From Pararobbsia silviterrae (GTDB lineage: Bacteria > Pseudomonadota > Gammaproteobacteria > Burkholderiales > Burkholderiaceae): 64,000 nucleotides of DNA. Made by a program: the position numbers and the translations under genes. This document shows positions 28,416 through 39,664 of the stretch, in pieces. The number at the start of each line of letters is the position of its first letter. Within the stretch, counting starts at the first letter, position 1. A model generated the notes under the pieces. It was not told the origin of the DNA. It made no database searches and saw only the letters and a program-made list of their open reading frames with translations. The stretch lies in the NCBI RefSeq assembly GCF_003628125.1, contig NZ_RBZU01000001.1, forward strand, positions 777,793-841,792. The letters run 5' to 3'.

Positions 28416-29588
28416 TCAGGACGCGCTCGACGCCGCGCCCGACACGCCGCGGCGTTCGAGCATGGCCGACGCGGCCATGACGCCGAGCGACAGCAGCGCG
28501 CAGACGACGCCGACCCAGGGCAGCTTCGTCAGCGCGACGCCCGCCGAGATCGCGGTGCCGCCGAGCCAGGCGCCGGTCGCATTCCCGAGATTGAATGCAC
28601 CTTGGTTGAGCGTGGCCGCGAGATTCGGTGCGTCGTCGGCCTTGTCGACGATGCGCAGTTGGAGCGGCGGCACGATCGCGAACGCGAACACGCCCCAGAG
28701 GAACAGGGTCATCACCGCCGCGAGCGGGTCGTGCATGGTGACCGTGAAGACGAGCTGCACGACCGCGGTCGCCCCGAGGAACGCCAGCAGCGACGGCATC
28801 AGGCGCCAATCGGCGAGCCGCCCGCCGAGCGTGCTGCCCGCGGTCAGCCCGAGACCGAACGTCAGCAAGGCCAGCGTGACGGCATGTGGCGCGAGTCCGG
28901 CGATGTCTTCGAGGATCGGCGTGATGTAGGTGAAGACCGAGAACAGGCTCGCGGACGCGAGCGCGCTGCCGCCGAGCGCCATGAGCACCTGGGGATCGCG
29001 GAGCACGCGGAATTCGCGCGCGAGGCTCGTGCGCTGCATTTCGATGTTCGAGGGCACCCAGCGCGCGACCGCGCCGGCCGCGACGAGCGCGATGGCGCTG
29101 ACGACCCAGAACGGCGCGCGCCAGCCGGCGATCTGCCCGAGCGCCGTGCCGAGCGGCACGCCGAGCACGTTCGCGAGCGTCAGCCCCGTGAACATCAGCG
29201 CGACGGCCTGGGCGCGCCGGTTCGGTGCGACGAGGCTCGCCGCGACCACGGATCCAATACCGAAAAACGCGCCGTGACCGAATGCGGTCACGATGCGCGC
29301 GATCATCAGAATCGTGTAGTTCGGCGCGATCGCGCAGAGCGCGTTACCGACGATGAACACGCCGATCAGGCCCATCAGCGCGCGTTTGCGCGCCACATTC
29401 GCCGTGGCCATCGCGACGATCGGGGCGCCGATCGTGACGCCGAGCGCGTAACCGGTGACGAGCATCCCCGCCGACGGAATGGAGACCCCGAGGTCCCGCG
29501 CGACATCAGGCAGCAGCCCCATGACGACGAACTCCGACGTGCCGACTCCGAAAGCGGCGATGGCAAGGGCAAACAGAGCGAGCGGCAT
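28416..29588 (-). CDS. MFS transporter, DHA1 family (AraJ/YdhP-like)
   Basis: A 390-residue inner-membrane exporter with twelve predicted helices. The N-terminus MPLALFALAIAAFGVGTSEFVVMGLLPDVA is the classic start of the DHA1 subgroup that includes AraJ and NepI-like proteins; the motif-A region between TM2 and TM3 reads GAPIVAMATANVARKRAL. GHGAFFGIGSVVAASLVAPNRRAQAVALMFTGLTLANVLGVPLGT is the conserved TM4-TM5 stretch (positions about 104-148). The substrate is unknown. It is monocistronic. Confidence 0.9.
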   Translation of the reverse strand: MPLALFALAIAAFGVGTSEFVVMGLLPDVARDLGVSIPSAGMLVTGYALGVTIGAPIVAMATANVARKRALMGLIGVFIVGNALCAIAPNYTILMIARIVTAFGHGAFFGIGSVVAASLVAPNRRAQAVALMFTGLTLANVLGVPLGTALGQIAGWRAPFWVVSAIALVAAGAVARWVPSNIEMQRTSLAREFRVLRDPQVLMALGGSALASASLFSVFTYITPILEDIAGLAPHAVTLALLTFGLGLTAGSTLGGRLADWRLMPSLLAFLGATAVVQLVFTVTMHDPLAAVMTLFLWGVFAFAIVPPLQLRIVDKADDAPNLAATLNQGAFNLGNATGAWLGGTAISAGVALTKLPWVGVVCALLSLGVMAASAMLERRGVSGAASSAS

Positions 29589-29822
29589 GACAGAAACCAG
29601 GGGAGGGCGGCCGCCCGCAGACGTGCGGACATCGGGCCGGACGCGGCGAGGCGCGTCGGACTCGATTCTACGGGATCAGTTAAACGTTTGCCTTCCCAAT
29701 GCTGCGACGCCGCGACAAGCGTGGCGCAATGTCAACAGGGCCGTGCGGGGCGATCGGACGGCTCGTCGGCGAGCGCGGCCGACAGTGCGCGTAATCAAAT
29801 TAGACAAGTGCCCTAATTTAGC

Positions 29823-29836
29823 TAAGACGATCCTTA
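29823..29836 (+). promoter_or_regulatory. RcsB-box-like palindrome, copy 1
   Basis: TAAGACGATCCTTA has TAAG/CTTA arms and matches the enterobacterial RcsAB box (TAAGAATATTCCTA) at 10 of 14 positions. It lies 280 bp upstream of the NarL-type regulator gene. Binding by that regulator is inferred. Confidence 0.35.
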
Positions 29837-29969
29837 GTCGGCTGGATTCTGACCGGCCCGTGAATCGGCATCCGCGCTCAACACGTCGGATTGAACTGAG
29901 CCTGGAAGCGGCGTGTGCTGTTCAAGGTGTCGGGGGCCGCAGAGCAAAAAATCATCCTGCCTTAAGTCT

Positions 29970-29983
29970 TAGGAATCGTCTTG
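29970..29983 (-). promoter_or_regulatory. RcsB-box-like palindrome, copy 2
   Basis: Read on the minus strand the sequence is CAAGACGATTCCTA, 11 of 14 matches to the RcsAB box and sharing AAGACGAT with copy 1 in opposite orientation. It lies 133 bp upstream of the regulator start. Confidence 0.38.
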
Positions 29984-30115
29984 GTAATTCGGATGGACGA
30001 ATTCCGGGCCTTCGACGGCACGACGGGACCGGCATGCGACGCCCGAGCGTGTTGCGCGCGCAGCGGCGACGCGCGCCGGGATCCGACATCGAACAGGGAA
30101 TAGGACTAGAACCGA

Positions 30116-30733
30116 ATGAAGCGAATCATCATCGTAGACGACCATCCCATTATCCGAATGACGCTCGCGGGCGAGCTCGAGCGCAGTGGCGAATTCGCCA
30201 TCGTCGGACAGGCGCCGGATGGCGAGGAGGCGTTGCGGCTCGTCGCGCATTGCCGTCCCGACCTGATGGTGCTCGATCTCGAATTGCCGAAGCTCGACGG
30301 CTTGTCGGTGCTCGAGCGCCTGCGTTCGCAGGGCAGCCGGCTGCCGATCCTCGTCCTGTCCGCGAAGGATGAACGCGTGATGGGCACGCGCGTACGGGCC
30401 GCGGGAGCAAACGGTTTCGTGAGCAAGTTGCGCGACGTCAAGGAAGTCGTGACGTCGATGCGGATCGTGATGTCCGGCTATCAGTGCTTCTCGCAAAGCA
30501 TCTACGAATACCGGGTCGGCGACAAGGATCGACGCCTGCGCGGTCTATCGCAGCGTGAGCTTGAGGTCCTGCGCTATGTCTCGCGCGGGTTCAACAACAA
30601 GGACATCGCGAACCGGCTGTTGATCAGCGACAAGACAGTCAGCACCTACAAGATGCGGTTGATGAAGAAGCTCGAGGTCCGGTCCGTGTTCGAATTGACG
30701 GAGTTCTCGCGCGCGAATCAACTGATCGACTGA
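30116..30733 (+). CDS. Orphan NarL/FixJ-family response regulator (BvgA/RcsB-like)
   Basis: A 205-residue two-domain regulator. The receiver domain has Asp8/Asp9, the phospho-acceptor Asp54 in MVLDLELPKLDGL, Ser84 in LVLSAKDE and Lys104 in GFVSKL. The LuxR-type helix-turn-helix at about 140-195 reads LSQRELEVLRYVSRGFNNKDIANRLLISDKTVSTYKMRL (given here as its known motif ends LSQRELEVL and KTVSTYK). The YKMRLMKKL helix is typical of BvgA/EvgA/RcsB-type proteins. No kinase gene is adjacent, so its phosphodonor is elsewhere. Two similar palindromes upstream suggest autoregulation. Confidence 0.9.
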   Translation: MKRIIIVDDHPIIRMTLAGELERSGEFAIVGQAPDGEEALRLVAHCRPDLMVLDLELPKLDGLSVLERLRSQGSRLPILVLSAKDERVMGTRVRAAGANGFVSKLRDVKEVVTSMRIVMSGYQCFSQSIYEYRVGDKDRRLRGLSQRELEVLRYVSRGFNNKDIANRLLISDKTVSTYKMRLMKKLEVRSVFELTEFSRANQLID

Positions 30734-30909
30734 CGCACGCCCGGCGGTACGGGATCGACGCGGGCGGCTGAAGCGGCTGAAGCGGCGGATGCGACCGACG
30801 CGCTCGGCCCGGATATGTGCTCGCCGGGCGCACGGATTGACGTGGACGCCGCGGCGAGGCTCGACGCGCGGATGACGCGTCCGGCGCTCGCCGCGCGTCG
30901 TGTCACGAC

Positions 30910-31191
30910 TTAGCGACGGTAGTCGTTGCCGTGGGGGCCGTGCGGGCCATGGGGGCCGTGACCGTAGTATCCGCGCGGCGGCGGGGGCGGCGGCCGATGC
31001 CAGCGGTCGCCGCCGTAGTAGACGACCGGCGGCGGCGGCGCATAGACGGGCGGTGCGTAGACGACGGGCGGCGGCGCGGCAACGACGCCCGGCAAGCCGA
31101 TGCCGATGCTCAGGTCGACGCGCGCCGAGGCGGCGAAGCTCGCGCCGGCCGCCATCGCGCCGAGCGCGGTGAGCACTATCCATTTCTTCAT
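30910..31191 (-). CDS. PXPV-repeat exported protein 1
   Basis: A 93-residue exported protein with a signal peptide (MKKWIVLTALGAMAAGASFA) and a mature part built of Pro/Val/Tyr repeats (APPPVVYAPPVYAPPPPVVYY) followed by a His/Gly/Pro-rich tail. It belongs to the PXPV-repeat proteins widespread in Burkholderiales, whose role is unknown. AAGGAG precedes the ATG. A related protein is encoded at 47368-47688. Convergent with the response regulator gene. Confidence 0.85.
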   Translation of the reverse strand: MKKWIVLTALGAMAAGASFAASARVDLSIGIGLPGVVAAPPPVVYAPPVYAPPPPVVYYGGDRWHRPPPPPPRGYYGHGPHGPHGPHGNDYRR

Positions 31192-31372
31192 GATCGATCT
31201 CCTTGTGCTTGCCCGGACAAGAGGCCTTGCGGGGTGCGCGCTGCCGCGCTTTCGCGCAGTGGCGCATCCTGAATCCGTCTCGTCCGGGCGCAATGATTCT
31301 GTTCGAGCCGCGTATCGAATCCGACCGGGGCCCGATCGACCGCATCACGCGGCGCGCGTGGCGGCGGCTGCG

Positions 31373-31909
31373 TTACTTGCCCGCTGCCGAGGCGGCGTCG
31401 GCCGGCGCCGCTTGCGGCTTCGGATGGTGACGCGGGGGCTTGCCACCCGGGTGCGGTTGGCCGGTATGGCGGAACTCGACGTCGGCCGCTTTCTTCTGCG
31501 TGTCGGACAACGCGGCGTACAGCGGTTCGAATGAGGCTTCGAGGTTCTTGATGCTGTCGGCGTGGGCCTGGGCCAGATCGCCGTACGACTTGAGATCGTC
31601 GATCGCCGTGAACGTGTCGGTCTGCGTCATGCGCTGTTCATAGAGTTCGCGCATATGCTGCGCATTCGAACGCATCGTGTCCGCGAGCTTGCCGAAGAGC
31701 GCTTCCTGGTCCGGCTTGATCTGCAGCTTCGCGTGCAGGTCCTTGATCCGGTCCTCGAGGCGCGCGTCGGCCTTCTGATCGAACTTCGCGACCTTGGCAG
31801 CGGTGGCAGCCGATGCCGGGGCCGGCGCGCTCGCGGCCGCTTGCGCGTAGGCGCCTGATGCACATGCCAGCGAGGTGGCGGCGGCGAGAGTTGCGAGTAC
31901 CAGTTTCAT
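31373..31909 (-). CDS. Periplasmic LTxxQ/Spy-like protein
   Basis: A 178-residue periplasmic protein with a signal peptide ending near GAYAQA. The mature part is helical: ARLEDRIKDLHAKLQIKPDQEALFGKLADTMRSNAQHMRELYEQR has the spacing of Spy/CpxP (LTxxQ) family proteins, with LQIKPDQ standing for LTPEQ, and a second helix pair ends ALSDTQKKAADVEF. The tail is Pro/His/Ala-rich. Spy-like proteins act as ATP-independent chaperones in envelope stress; that role is inferred here. A GAAGGAG site precedes the ATG. Confidence 0.82.
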   Translation of the reverse strand: MKLVLATLAAATSLACASGAYAQAAASAPAPASAATAAKVAKFDQKADARLEDRIKDLHAKLQIKPDQEALFGKLADTMRSNAQHMRELYEQRMTQTDTFTAIDDLKSYGDLAQAHADSIKNLEASFEPLYAALSDTQKKAADVEFRHTGQPHPGGKPPRHHPKPQAAPADAASAAGK

Positions 31910-32333
31910 GGATTCTCCTTCTTGGATGGTCTTCAAGATTGGTGCGCCATGCCGCGCATCCATCGCACGGCGTGACGTTTGACGCCTGGCGCAAGCGCTA
32001 GGTCTTCGCATGTCCGGCATGCCTGCATGCCGTGTGCAGAATTGACAGGCGAGGACCGCATTTGCGTCTAACCGTCGCGGAGCCGAAAGATTCTTCCGCC
32101 CCTTGTGCGCATTGACGCGCGGACGGACTCTCGCGTTGACGGGCGTTACAAGTGTTGCACTCTGGTTTGACGCTTTGACGAAATAACCGTGCTTGAACAA
32201 GCAATTACGGTTCCCGGCCCGGATGGGGCGAAGCCGCGATGAAATTCGACGTTACGGAATATGACGCGCTAGGATAGGCACCATGCGCCGGTACCCCGGC
32301 CGTCACTGACCTGTCATGTGGAGGAGCGATCTG
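31910..32333. other. Divergent intergenic region upstream of glgP
   Basis: This 424-bp stretch separates the Spy-like gene from glgP. I see no gene. It presumably carries both promoters; an AT-richer zone at about 32140-32270 is the likeliest place, but no clear -35/-10 pair stands out. Confidence 0.4.
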
Positions 32334-34829
<2,496 letters not shown>

Positions 34830-35090
34830 TCTCGGGCCGAATCGAGTCCCGAACCGAATCAATACGGCGCGCAGACCGATGTTCGGCCTGGTGATCGACG
34901 CTAAGGGGAGGTGTGCGGCGGACTGCGTTCGACGACTGCGGGCTACGTGGACTGCGGGAAGCGGCGGAGATTTGCGGCGACTTCAGCGTGGCATCGGAAC
35001 GGGCCGATTCGCACACGCCCAACCTGGCACACGCTTGAGTGCGTGGTCAGGATACTGCGTTCATGCGTAAGACGTCGGCATCGAGGCGGT
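34830..35090. other. Intergenic region, no gene seen
   Basis: These 261 bp separate glgP from a convergent small gene. There is no strong terminator hairpin with a T-run and no repeat. Confidence 0.35.
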
Positions 35091-35450
35091 TCAGTGCGCG
35101 TACGTGACAAGCACCGCGCGCGTCGCGTTCTGCGCCACCGGATCGGTGTCGAGCCAGTTGGCGAGGGCTTCGGCCGCGGGCAGCGCCGCATCGGTCGAGA
35201 CGCCGGCCGGCTCGGTGCCGAACGATGAACCCTTGACGGAATCGTCGAGCATGATCGCGCTGATGATGCCGAGGAAGGCGATCAGCAGCGTCGCGGTCAC
35301 GGCGAGCATCAGGCGCGACGGCGTCGATTCGTGTGCATCGTGGTGTTGCGGTTCCGGCTCGCGCGTCTTGCGCGGCAGTTCGGCGCGTTGCTTCGCCTTC
35401 GCCGGCTTGGTCGCCTGGCGGGGGTAAGGGCAGTACAGAGTGGCATTCAT
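35091..35450 (-). CDS. Small single-pass membrane protein of unknown function
   Basis: A 119-residue protein that I do not recognise. The first 46 residues are basic and hydrophilic (RQATKPAKAKQRAELPRK), residues 48-68 form one transmembrane helix (LAVTATLLIAFLGIISAIML), and the remaining 50 residues, probably periplasmic, contain no Cys or known motif. The topology would be N-in. The start has only a weak GGGT-type ribosome-binding site, and the coding call rests on the clear membrane helix and codon pattern. Confidence 0.6.
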   Translation of the reverse strand: MNATLYCPYPRQATKPAKAKQRAELPRKTREPEPQHHDAHESTPSRLMLAVTATLLIAFLGIISAIMLDDSVKGSSFGTEPAGVSTDAALPAAEALANWLDTDPVAQNATRAVLVTYAH

Positions 35451-35839
35451 GGCGAGACCCTATTGCTATTGATTTTGATCTATGGCACGGATTGTCTCGC
35501 GCGGATTGCTTTTGATAAATGCTTGAATTTGGTAATCACTGTTCAGGAATTCGCAACAGCGCCTGGCACGGTTCGCCCGTCGGACGGATTTGAGTTTCGA
35601 AAAATCCAATGGCGACAAGGGTTTGCGCGATGTTGTGTTGAGTCGGCTGCGTCAAAGTCAGACGTTTTATAGGGTTATCTAGGTCATGTGTTCGGACCCC
35701 GCGAACGCGGCAATCCGACGAGCTCGCAGTCTCCATAACGGATGTAGGGTCATGATCATCGGGCATTGAGCGCAATGGACAAGCCGATCTTTTGCTCCGA
35801 AAGCAGTCTGCGGGACCGCTTGAACATCGGGAGCCGATC
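35451..35839. other. AT-richer intergenic region, no gene seen
   Basis: This 389-bp gap between divergent genes is noticeably more AT-rich than the surroundings, especially 35455-35560. It probably carries both promoters. No repeat or gene is evident. Confidence 0.4.
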
Positions 35840-36973
35840 ATGTTTGCGATGCGCTGTGCCGTGCGGTCGTCGACGACCCGCGCGGATCGTCCGTGCGACC
35901 GACATCAGACGCGCGCCATAGGCCGGAGGCGAGGTTCGCGCGCCGCGCGGACCGGCCGCCATGCGGGTCGCCTGCCGTTCGCCTCGGCATGGCGGATCGC
36001 GGCGCTCGCGTTGTCGGCCAGCCTGGCGTTGCCCGCGCACGGGTGGGGCCGCACGGGTCATGCGGCGATTGCCTATATCGCCGATGCCCAGCTCTCGCCC
36101 GAGGTGCGCCGGCGTGTCATGCAGTTGCTCGCGACAGATCGGTCCGGGCTTGCCGATCCCAAGGATCTCGGCGACGAGGCGAACTGGGCCGATCGATATC
36201 GCGACGCGGGCCGACGCGGCGACGCCTATCGGATCACGCAACCGTGGCATTTCGTCAATCTCGACCGGTACCGGCCCGATCTGCGCGCCGCGTGCCTCGG
36301 ACGCGTCGAGACGGATGCCGCGGCATCCGAATCCGGTGAGTCCGCGCATGCATGCATCGTCGACGCACTGATCGCGCTCCGGGGCGAGCTGGCCGATACG
36401 TCGGCGCCCGCGCATCGGCGTTTGCGCGCGTTACAGTTCGTCGTGCATCTGATCGGCGATATCCATCAGCCGATGCACACGATCTCGAACCGCGACCGCG
36501 GCGGTAACGAAACGATCGTCGTGATGCGCCACGGCCGTGCCGACACGCTCCATCATCTCTGGGACACGGCGCTCGTCGAGCGCTTGGGCGATGTGCTGGA
36601 CACGGGCCACGATGCGCGCGATAGGCCGGCCAATGCGCATGACTGGCAGGCGGATGCGCGCGCGATCGCCGATGCGTTGCTGATACGCCTCGAGCGCGGC
36701 GGTGCGGCGCCGTTCGAGGCGCCGCTCCCGGACGCCGCGTGCATCGCGCGCACGGCGTTCGATCCCGAGGCGTGGGCTTGGGCGTCGTTCGGCATCGCGC
36801 GGACGCTCGCCTATCGTCCGCTGCGCGCGTCGCGGCACGGCGCGCGCTACCGTCTTGGCAAGCGCGACGAGCTGCGCGCGGTCGAGGCCGTCGCGCAGCA
36901 ACTCACCTGCGCGGGATTGCGGCTCGCGCGCGTGCTCGAGGACGCGTTCGGCACCGATGACCCGGCGTCGTGA
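35840..36973 (+). CDS. S1/P1-type nuclease, exported
   Basis: A zinc-dependent nuclease of the S1/P1 (phospholipase C-like) fold. The mature protein should begin at WGRTGHAAIAYIAD, because family members use the N-terminal Trp as a zinc ligand; the preceding ALALSASLALPAHG is the signal-peptide core. Other metal-binding segments are DEANWADRYR, WHFVNLD, FVVHLIGDIHQPMH and GGNET followed by LHHLWDTALV. From the chosen ATG, with an upstream GGGAG, there are about 65 residues before the mature start, unusually long and Arg-rich, so the true start may be further downstream at a non-ATG codon. Confidence 0.85.
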   Translation: MFAMRCAVRSSTTRADRPCDRHQTRAIGRRRGSRAARTGRHAGRLPFASAWRIAALALSASLALPAHGWGRTGHAAIAYIADAQLSPEVRRRVMQLLATDRSGLADPKDLGDEANWADRYRDAGRRGDAYRITQPWHFVNLDRYRPDLRAACLGRVETDAAASESGESAHACIVDALIALRGELADTSAPAHRRLRALQFVVHLIGDIHQPMHTISNRDRGGNETIVVMRHGRADTLHHLWDTALVERLGDVLDTGHDARDRPANAHDWQADARAIADALLIRLERGGAAPFEAPLPDAACIARTAFDPEAWAWASFGIARTLAYRPLRASRHGARYRLGKRDELRAVEAVAQQLTCAGLRLARVLEDAFGTDDPAS

Positions 36974-37031
36974 TGCGATCTTCAGGATTCTCGCAGCCGT
37001 AGCACGCGGCCAGCCCACGACCCGCCATCCT

Positions 37032-37087
37032 GCATGCCGAAGCGCGCATGCCGACGCCTGCACGCCGATGTCTGCATGCCGACACCC
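37032..37087. repeat. 14-bp tandem repeat, four copies
   Basis: Four units related to GCATGCCGACGCCT, with two to five differences each, lie between the nuclease gene and the convergent GST gene. Confidence 0.75.
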
Positions 37088-37118
37088 GTACGCGAGATCG
37101 CCGGAGACCGCGCGCCGG

Positions 37119-37790
37119 CTAACTCAGCACCGTATATTCGCCGCCGCGTTCGAGCGCACGTTGATAGGCCGGGCGTGCATGAATGCGATCGAGAAACGCG
37201 TAGATGTTCGGGAATCGCGCGCGGTTGGAGCCGCGCGCGCCGGCCGCTTCGAGCGGAAAGCTCATCTGCACGTCGGCGATCGTGAACGCGTCGCCCGCGA
37301 ACCATCCGGTCGCCGCGAGCTCGCCGTCGATGTACTTGAGGTGCATGGCAAGTTGCGGGTCGATGAACTGATCCTGCAAGCCCGATGCGATCTTGCGCGC
37401 GATCGGTTTTGCGAAGAAAGGCATCGGCGACGTGCCGATGCGTCCGGCGACGAGCTTGAGCAAGAGCAGCGGCATCGCCGACCCTTCGGCGTAGTGGAGC
37501 CAGTAGCGCATCTTGAGGAATGCGGGCGTACCGCGCGGCGCGACGAAGCGACCCTCGCCGTAGGTGTCGCTCAGGTATTCGATGATCGCGCCCGACTCGG
37601 CGATCGTGAGTCCGCCGTCGACGATGACCGGCGATTTGCCGAGCGGATGGATCGACCGGAGTTCGGGCGGCGCGAGCATCGTCTTCGGGTCGCGCTGGTA
37701 GCGCTTGATCTCGTAGTCGAGACCGAGTTCCTCGAGCAGCCAGAGCACGCGCTGCGAACGGGAGTTGTTCAGATGGTGGACGATGATCAT
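37119..37790 (-). CDS. Glutathione S-transferase
   Basis: A cytoplasmic GST of 223 residues. The thioredoxin-fold N-terminal domain reads MIIVHHLNNSRSQRVLWLLEELG, with Ser10 or Ser12 as candidate glutathione-activating residue, and continues to HPLGKSPVIVDGGLTIAESGAIIEYL, the glutathione-binding cis-Pro and ESGAI motif. The helical C-terminal domain ends with FTIADVQMSFPLEAA and PAYQRALERGG. It resembles the Ure2p/bacterial GST3-like branch; the substrate is unknown. Start chosen at MIIVHH, where the family begins. Confidence 0.92.
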   Translation of the reverse strand: MIIVHHLNNSRSQRVLWLLEELGLDYEIKRYQRDPKTMLAPPELRSIHPLGKSPVIVDGGLTIAESGAIIEYLSDTYGEGRFVAPRGTPAFLKMRYWLHYAEGSAMPLLLLKLVAGRIGTSPMPFFAKPIARKIASGLQDQFIDPQLAMHLKYIDGELAATGWFAGDAFTIADVQMSFPLEAAGARGSNRARFPNIYAFLDRIHARPAYQRALERGGEYTVLS

Positions 37791-38073
37791 CGCGGCGCGC
37801 TCGCTCGTGGATGGGGCCTCTATGCTACCGCGCCGCGCATGCGCGACGCCGACCGGGTGGCGCGATCCGGCACCGTGCGCGTAAAGCGCTTCGTTGATCT
37901 GTCGAGCCGAGGCGCGGCGGCGCGATCCCGCCAATCCGGCGTGCATCAGGCGCCGTGCGAGCGGGCTCCTGTACGTGGGCGCGCTCGCGCGCTCGGCTCG
38001 CGAAATCGAGCCGATCAGCGGCGCTGAGGCGCCCCCCCTTCACCGACTCTAGGCAGACCAGACCGTACGTCGA

Positions 38074-38652
38074 TCACTCGCCGAGTGCAGCGAGCACCTC
38101 GTCGGCCTGCCGCACGAATCCCACGCGAGGGAAGATGAATTTGACCGACGCGTCGTGGTGCTCGGTCGCGCCCGCGCTCATCGCGTCTTCGACGAGCACT
38201 TGCTCGTAGCCGAGCTCGTAGGCGACGCGCGACGTCGATTCGACGCCGATATTCGTCGAGATCCCGCCGAGCACAATCGTCCGAATCCCGCGCCGGCGCA
38301 GCTGAAGATCGAGTTCGGTGCCGTGGAACGCGCCCCATTGGCGCTTCGTGATGTAAAGATCCTTGTCGCCGGCTTCGAGCGCATCCGGAAAGTCGAGCCA
38401 GTTCGCGGGCAGCATGCCGGGCGCGAGGCGCGTCGGTTGATCGGCGGGCAGCGCGAGCGAGTCGGCGAAGTCGTCGTGCCAGCCCACGCGCACGAGCACG
38501 ACGAGCGCGCCGCGCTCACGGAAACGCTTGGCCAGGCGGGCGGACGTCTCGAGCACGGCGTCTCCGGTGCGCGGGCCCTTGGCGAACGGCAGGATTCCCT
38601 GCTGGAGATCAATCAGCACGAGCGCAGTTGTGCGAGGATCGAGGCTTTGCAT
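38074..38652 (-). CDS. Isochorismatase-family hydrolase (YecD-like)
   Basis: A 192-residue alpha/beta hydrolase of the isochorismatase fold. It shows the catalytic Asp in TALVLIDLQQGI near residue 15 and the lysine in DLYITKRQWGAFHGTELDLQL near 105. GGISTNIGVESTSRVAYELGY near 137 has Gly where amidase-type relatives have the nucleophilic Cys, as in EntB/PhzD and YecD. It is therefore more likely a vinyl-ether or related hydrolase than a cysteine amidase. A TetR-family gene is transcribed divergently 109 bp away, which suggests substrate-linked control. Confidence 0.88.
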   Translation of the reverse strand: MQSLDPRTTALVLIDLQQGILPFAKGPRTGDAVLETSARLAKRFRERGALVVLVRVGWHDDFADSLALPADQPTRLAPGMLPANWLDFPDALEAGDKDLYITKRQWGAFHGTELDLQLRRRGIRTIVLGGISTNIGVESTSRVAYELGYEQVLVEDAMSAGATEHHDASVKFIFPRVGFVRQADEVLAALGE

Positions 38653-38731
38653 GAAGTGGGTCCTTGGCCGCGGCAATGGGCGGCAATTAAGCTTGAATTC
38701 CGGCGGATGCGGGTCAAACAGGGTTAAATGT

Positions 38732-38743
38732 GAGGAAGTCCTC
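38732..38743. promoter_or_regulatory. Candidate TetR operator between the hydrolase and regulator genes
   Basis: The palindrome GAGGA-AG-TCCTC lies in the divergent gap, 18 bp before the tetR-type start codon. A further TCCTC half-site occurs at about 38768. Function is inferred from position. Confidence 0.4.
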
Positions 38744-38761
38744 GCATTGGAGTATATGAGT

Positions 38762-39433
38762 ATGTCCTCACAAAATGCAAGCGATCCGGTCGATGCGGTG
38801 GATTCGATCGATCCCGGTGCGACGGCGCGCGCCAAGGCGCCGCAGCGCGAGCGCGGGCGTGCACGCGTTGCGGCGCTGCTCGAGGCGGCCGGGCAGGTTT
38901 TTGCCGAGAAAGGCTACGACGCCGCGACGATGACGGCGATCGCGGCGCGCGCGGGTTCGTCGATCGGTTCGCTCTACCAGTTCTTTCCGACGAAGGACGA
39001 GGTCGCACAAGCGCTGCTCCAACGTTATCTCGACGCGCTGATGGAGCAGATGCACGCGCTGCGCGCCGAAGCGGCCGCGCTTGAAGCGCATGGGATCGCG
39101 GGCTTCGCGGCCCGGCTCACGCGCACGCTGATCCGGTTTCGCGATGCGTATCCGGCGTTCGCGATGCTTGCCGAAAGCTACGGAAGCGTGCCGGGTTCGG
39201 GCAGCATCCGGGGCCGTTTGCGCGCCGAGATCGGGGCCGTGCTGCTCGCGCTCGCCCCCGCTCAGTCCGCCGAGCGCGCGGAAGCGCGGGCGGCCGTGGT
39301 TCAGCATCTGATGAAATCGGCCGTCGCGATCAACGGCGACACTGCGTTCGCCAATCGCGAGGCCGCTGTCGTCGAGCTCGAACGGCTCGTCGAGCATTGT
39401 CTGCACGACTGGATCGATTCGCAGCCCGCCTGA
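38762..39433 (+). CDS. TetR/AcrR-family transcriptional regulator
   Basis: A regulator of 223 residues. The helix-turn-helix lies at about 32-80 and contains AAGQVFAEKGYDAATMTAIAARAG and SIGSLYQFFPTKDEVAQALL. The C-terminal ligand domain resembles the TetR_C-type region with LIRFRDAYPAFAMLAES and NREAAVVELERLV. Two in-frame ATGs, at 38756 and 38762, are possible; the second is chosen because GGAG lies 9 bp before it and only 3 bp before the first. It probably represses itself and the divergent hydrolase gene. Confidence 0.87.
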   Translation: MSSQNASDPVDAVDSIDPGATARAKAPQRERGRARVAALLEAAGQVFAEKGYDAATMTAIAARAGSSIGSLYQFFPTKDEVAQALLQRYLDALMEQMHALRAEAAALEAHGIAGFAARLTRTLIRFRDAYPAFAMLAESYGSVPGSGSIRGRLRAEIGAVLLALAPAQSAERAEARAAVVQHLMKSAVAINGDTAFANREAAVVELERLVEHCLHDWIDSQPA

Positions 39434-39664
39434 GCGGTCGCGACGTCCGAGCGGTGGCCATGCCTGAGTGGCTGTCCTGCCCGAACGGTCGCGATGCCCC
39501 TCCATTCCTCAGTCCACGTCGCAAAAAATTCATCGAGGTTGTTCTAAAGCCCCTCGCCGGGCGCGCCGTTACACCGGACAGGTGATGACGAAATCCAGCG
39601 CGCGGCGGCGGGTGATCTCCCGCCGAGTACCGACGTCGCAGCACGATGTCCGAAGGGGTCCAGG

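Larger units (their letters stand above)
29589..30115. other. Intergenic region upstream of the orphan response regulator
   Basis: This 527-bp gap lies between divergent genes and contains two RcsB-box-like palindromes (29823-29836 and 29970-29983) in a locally AT-richer context. No gene is apparent. The first palindrome is preceded by TTTAG, which could belong to a promoter. Confidence 0.5.
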
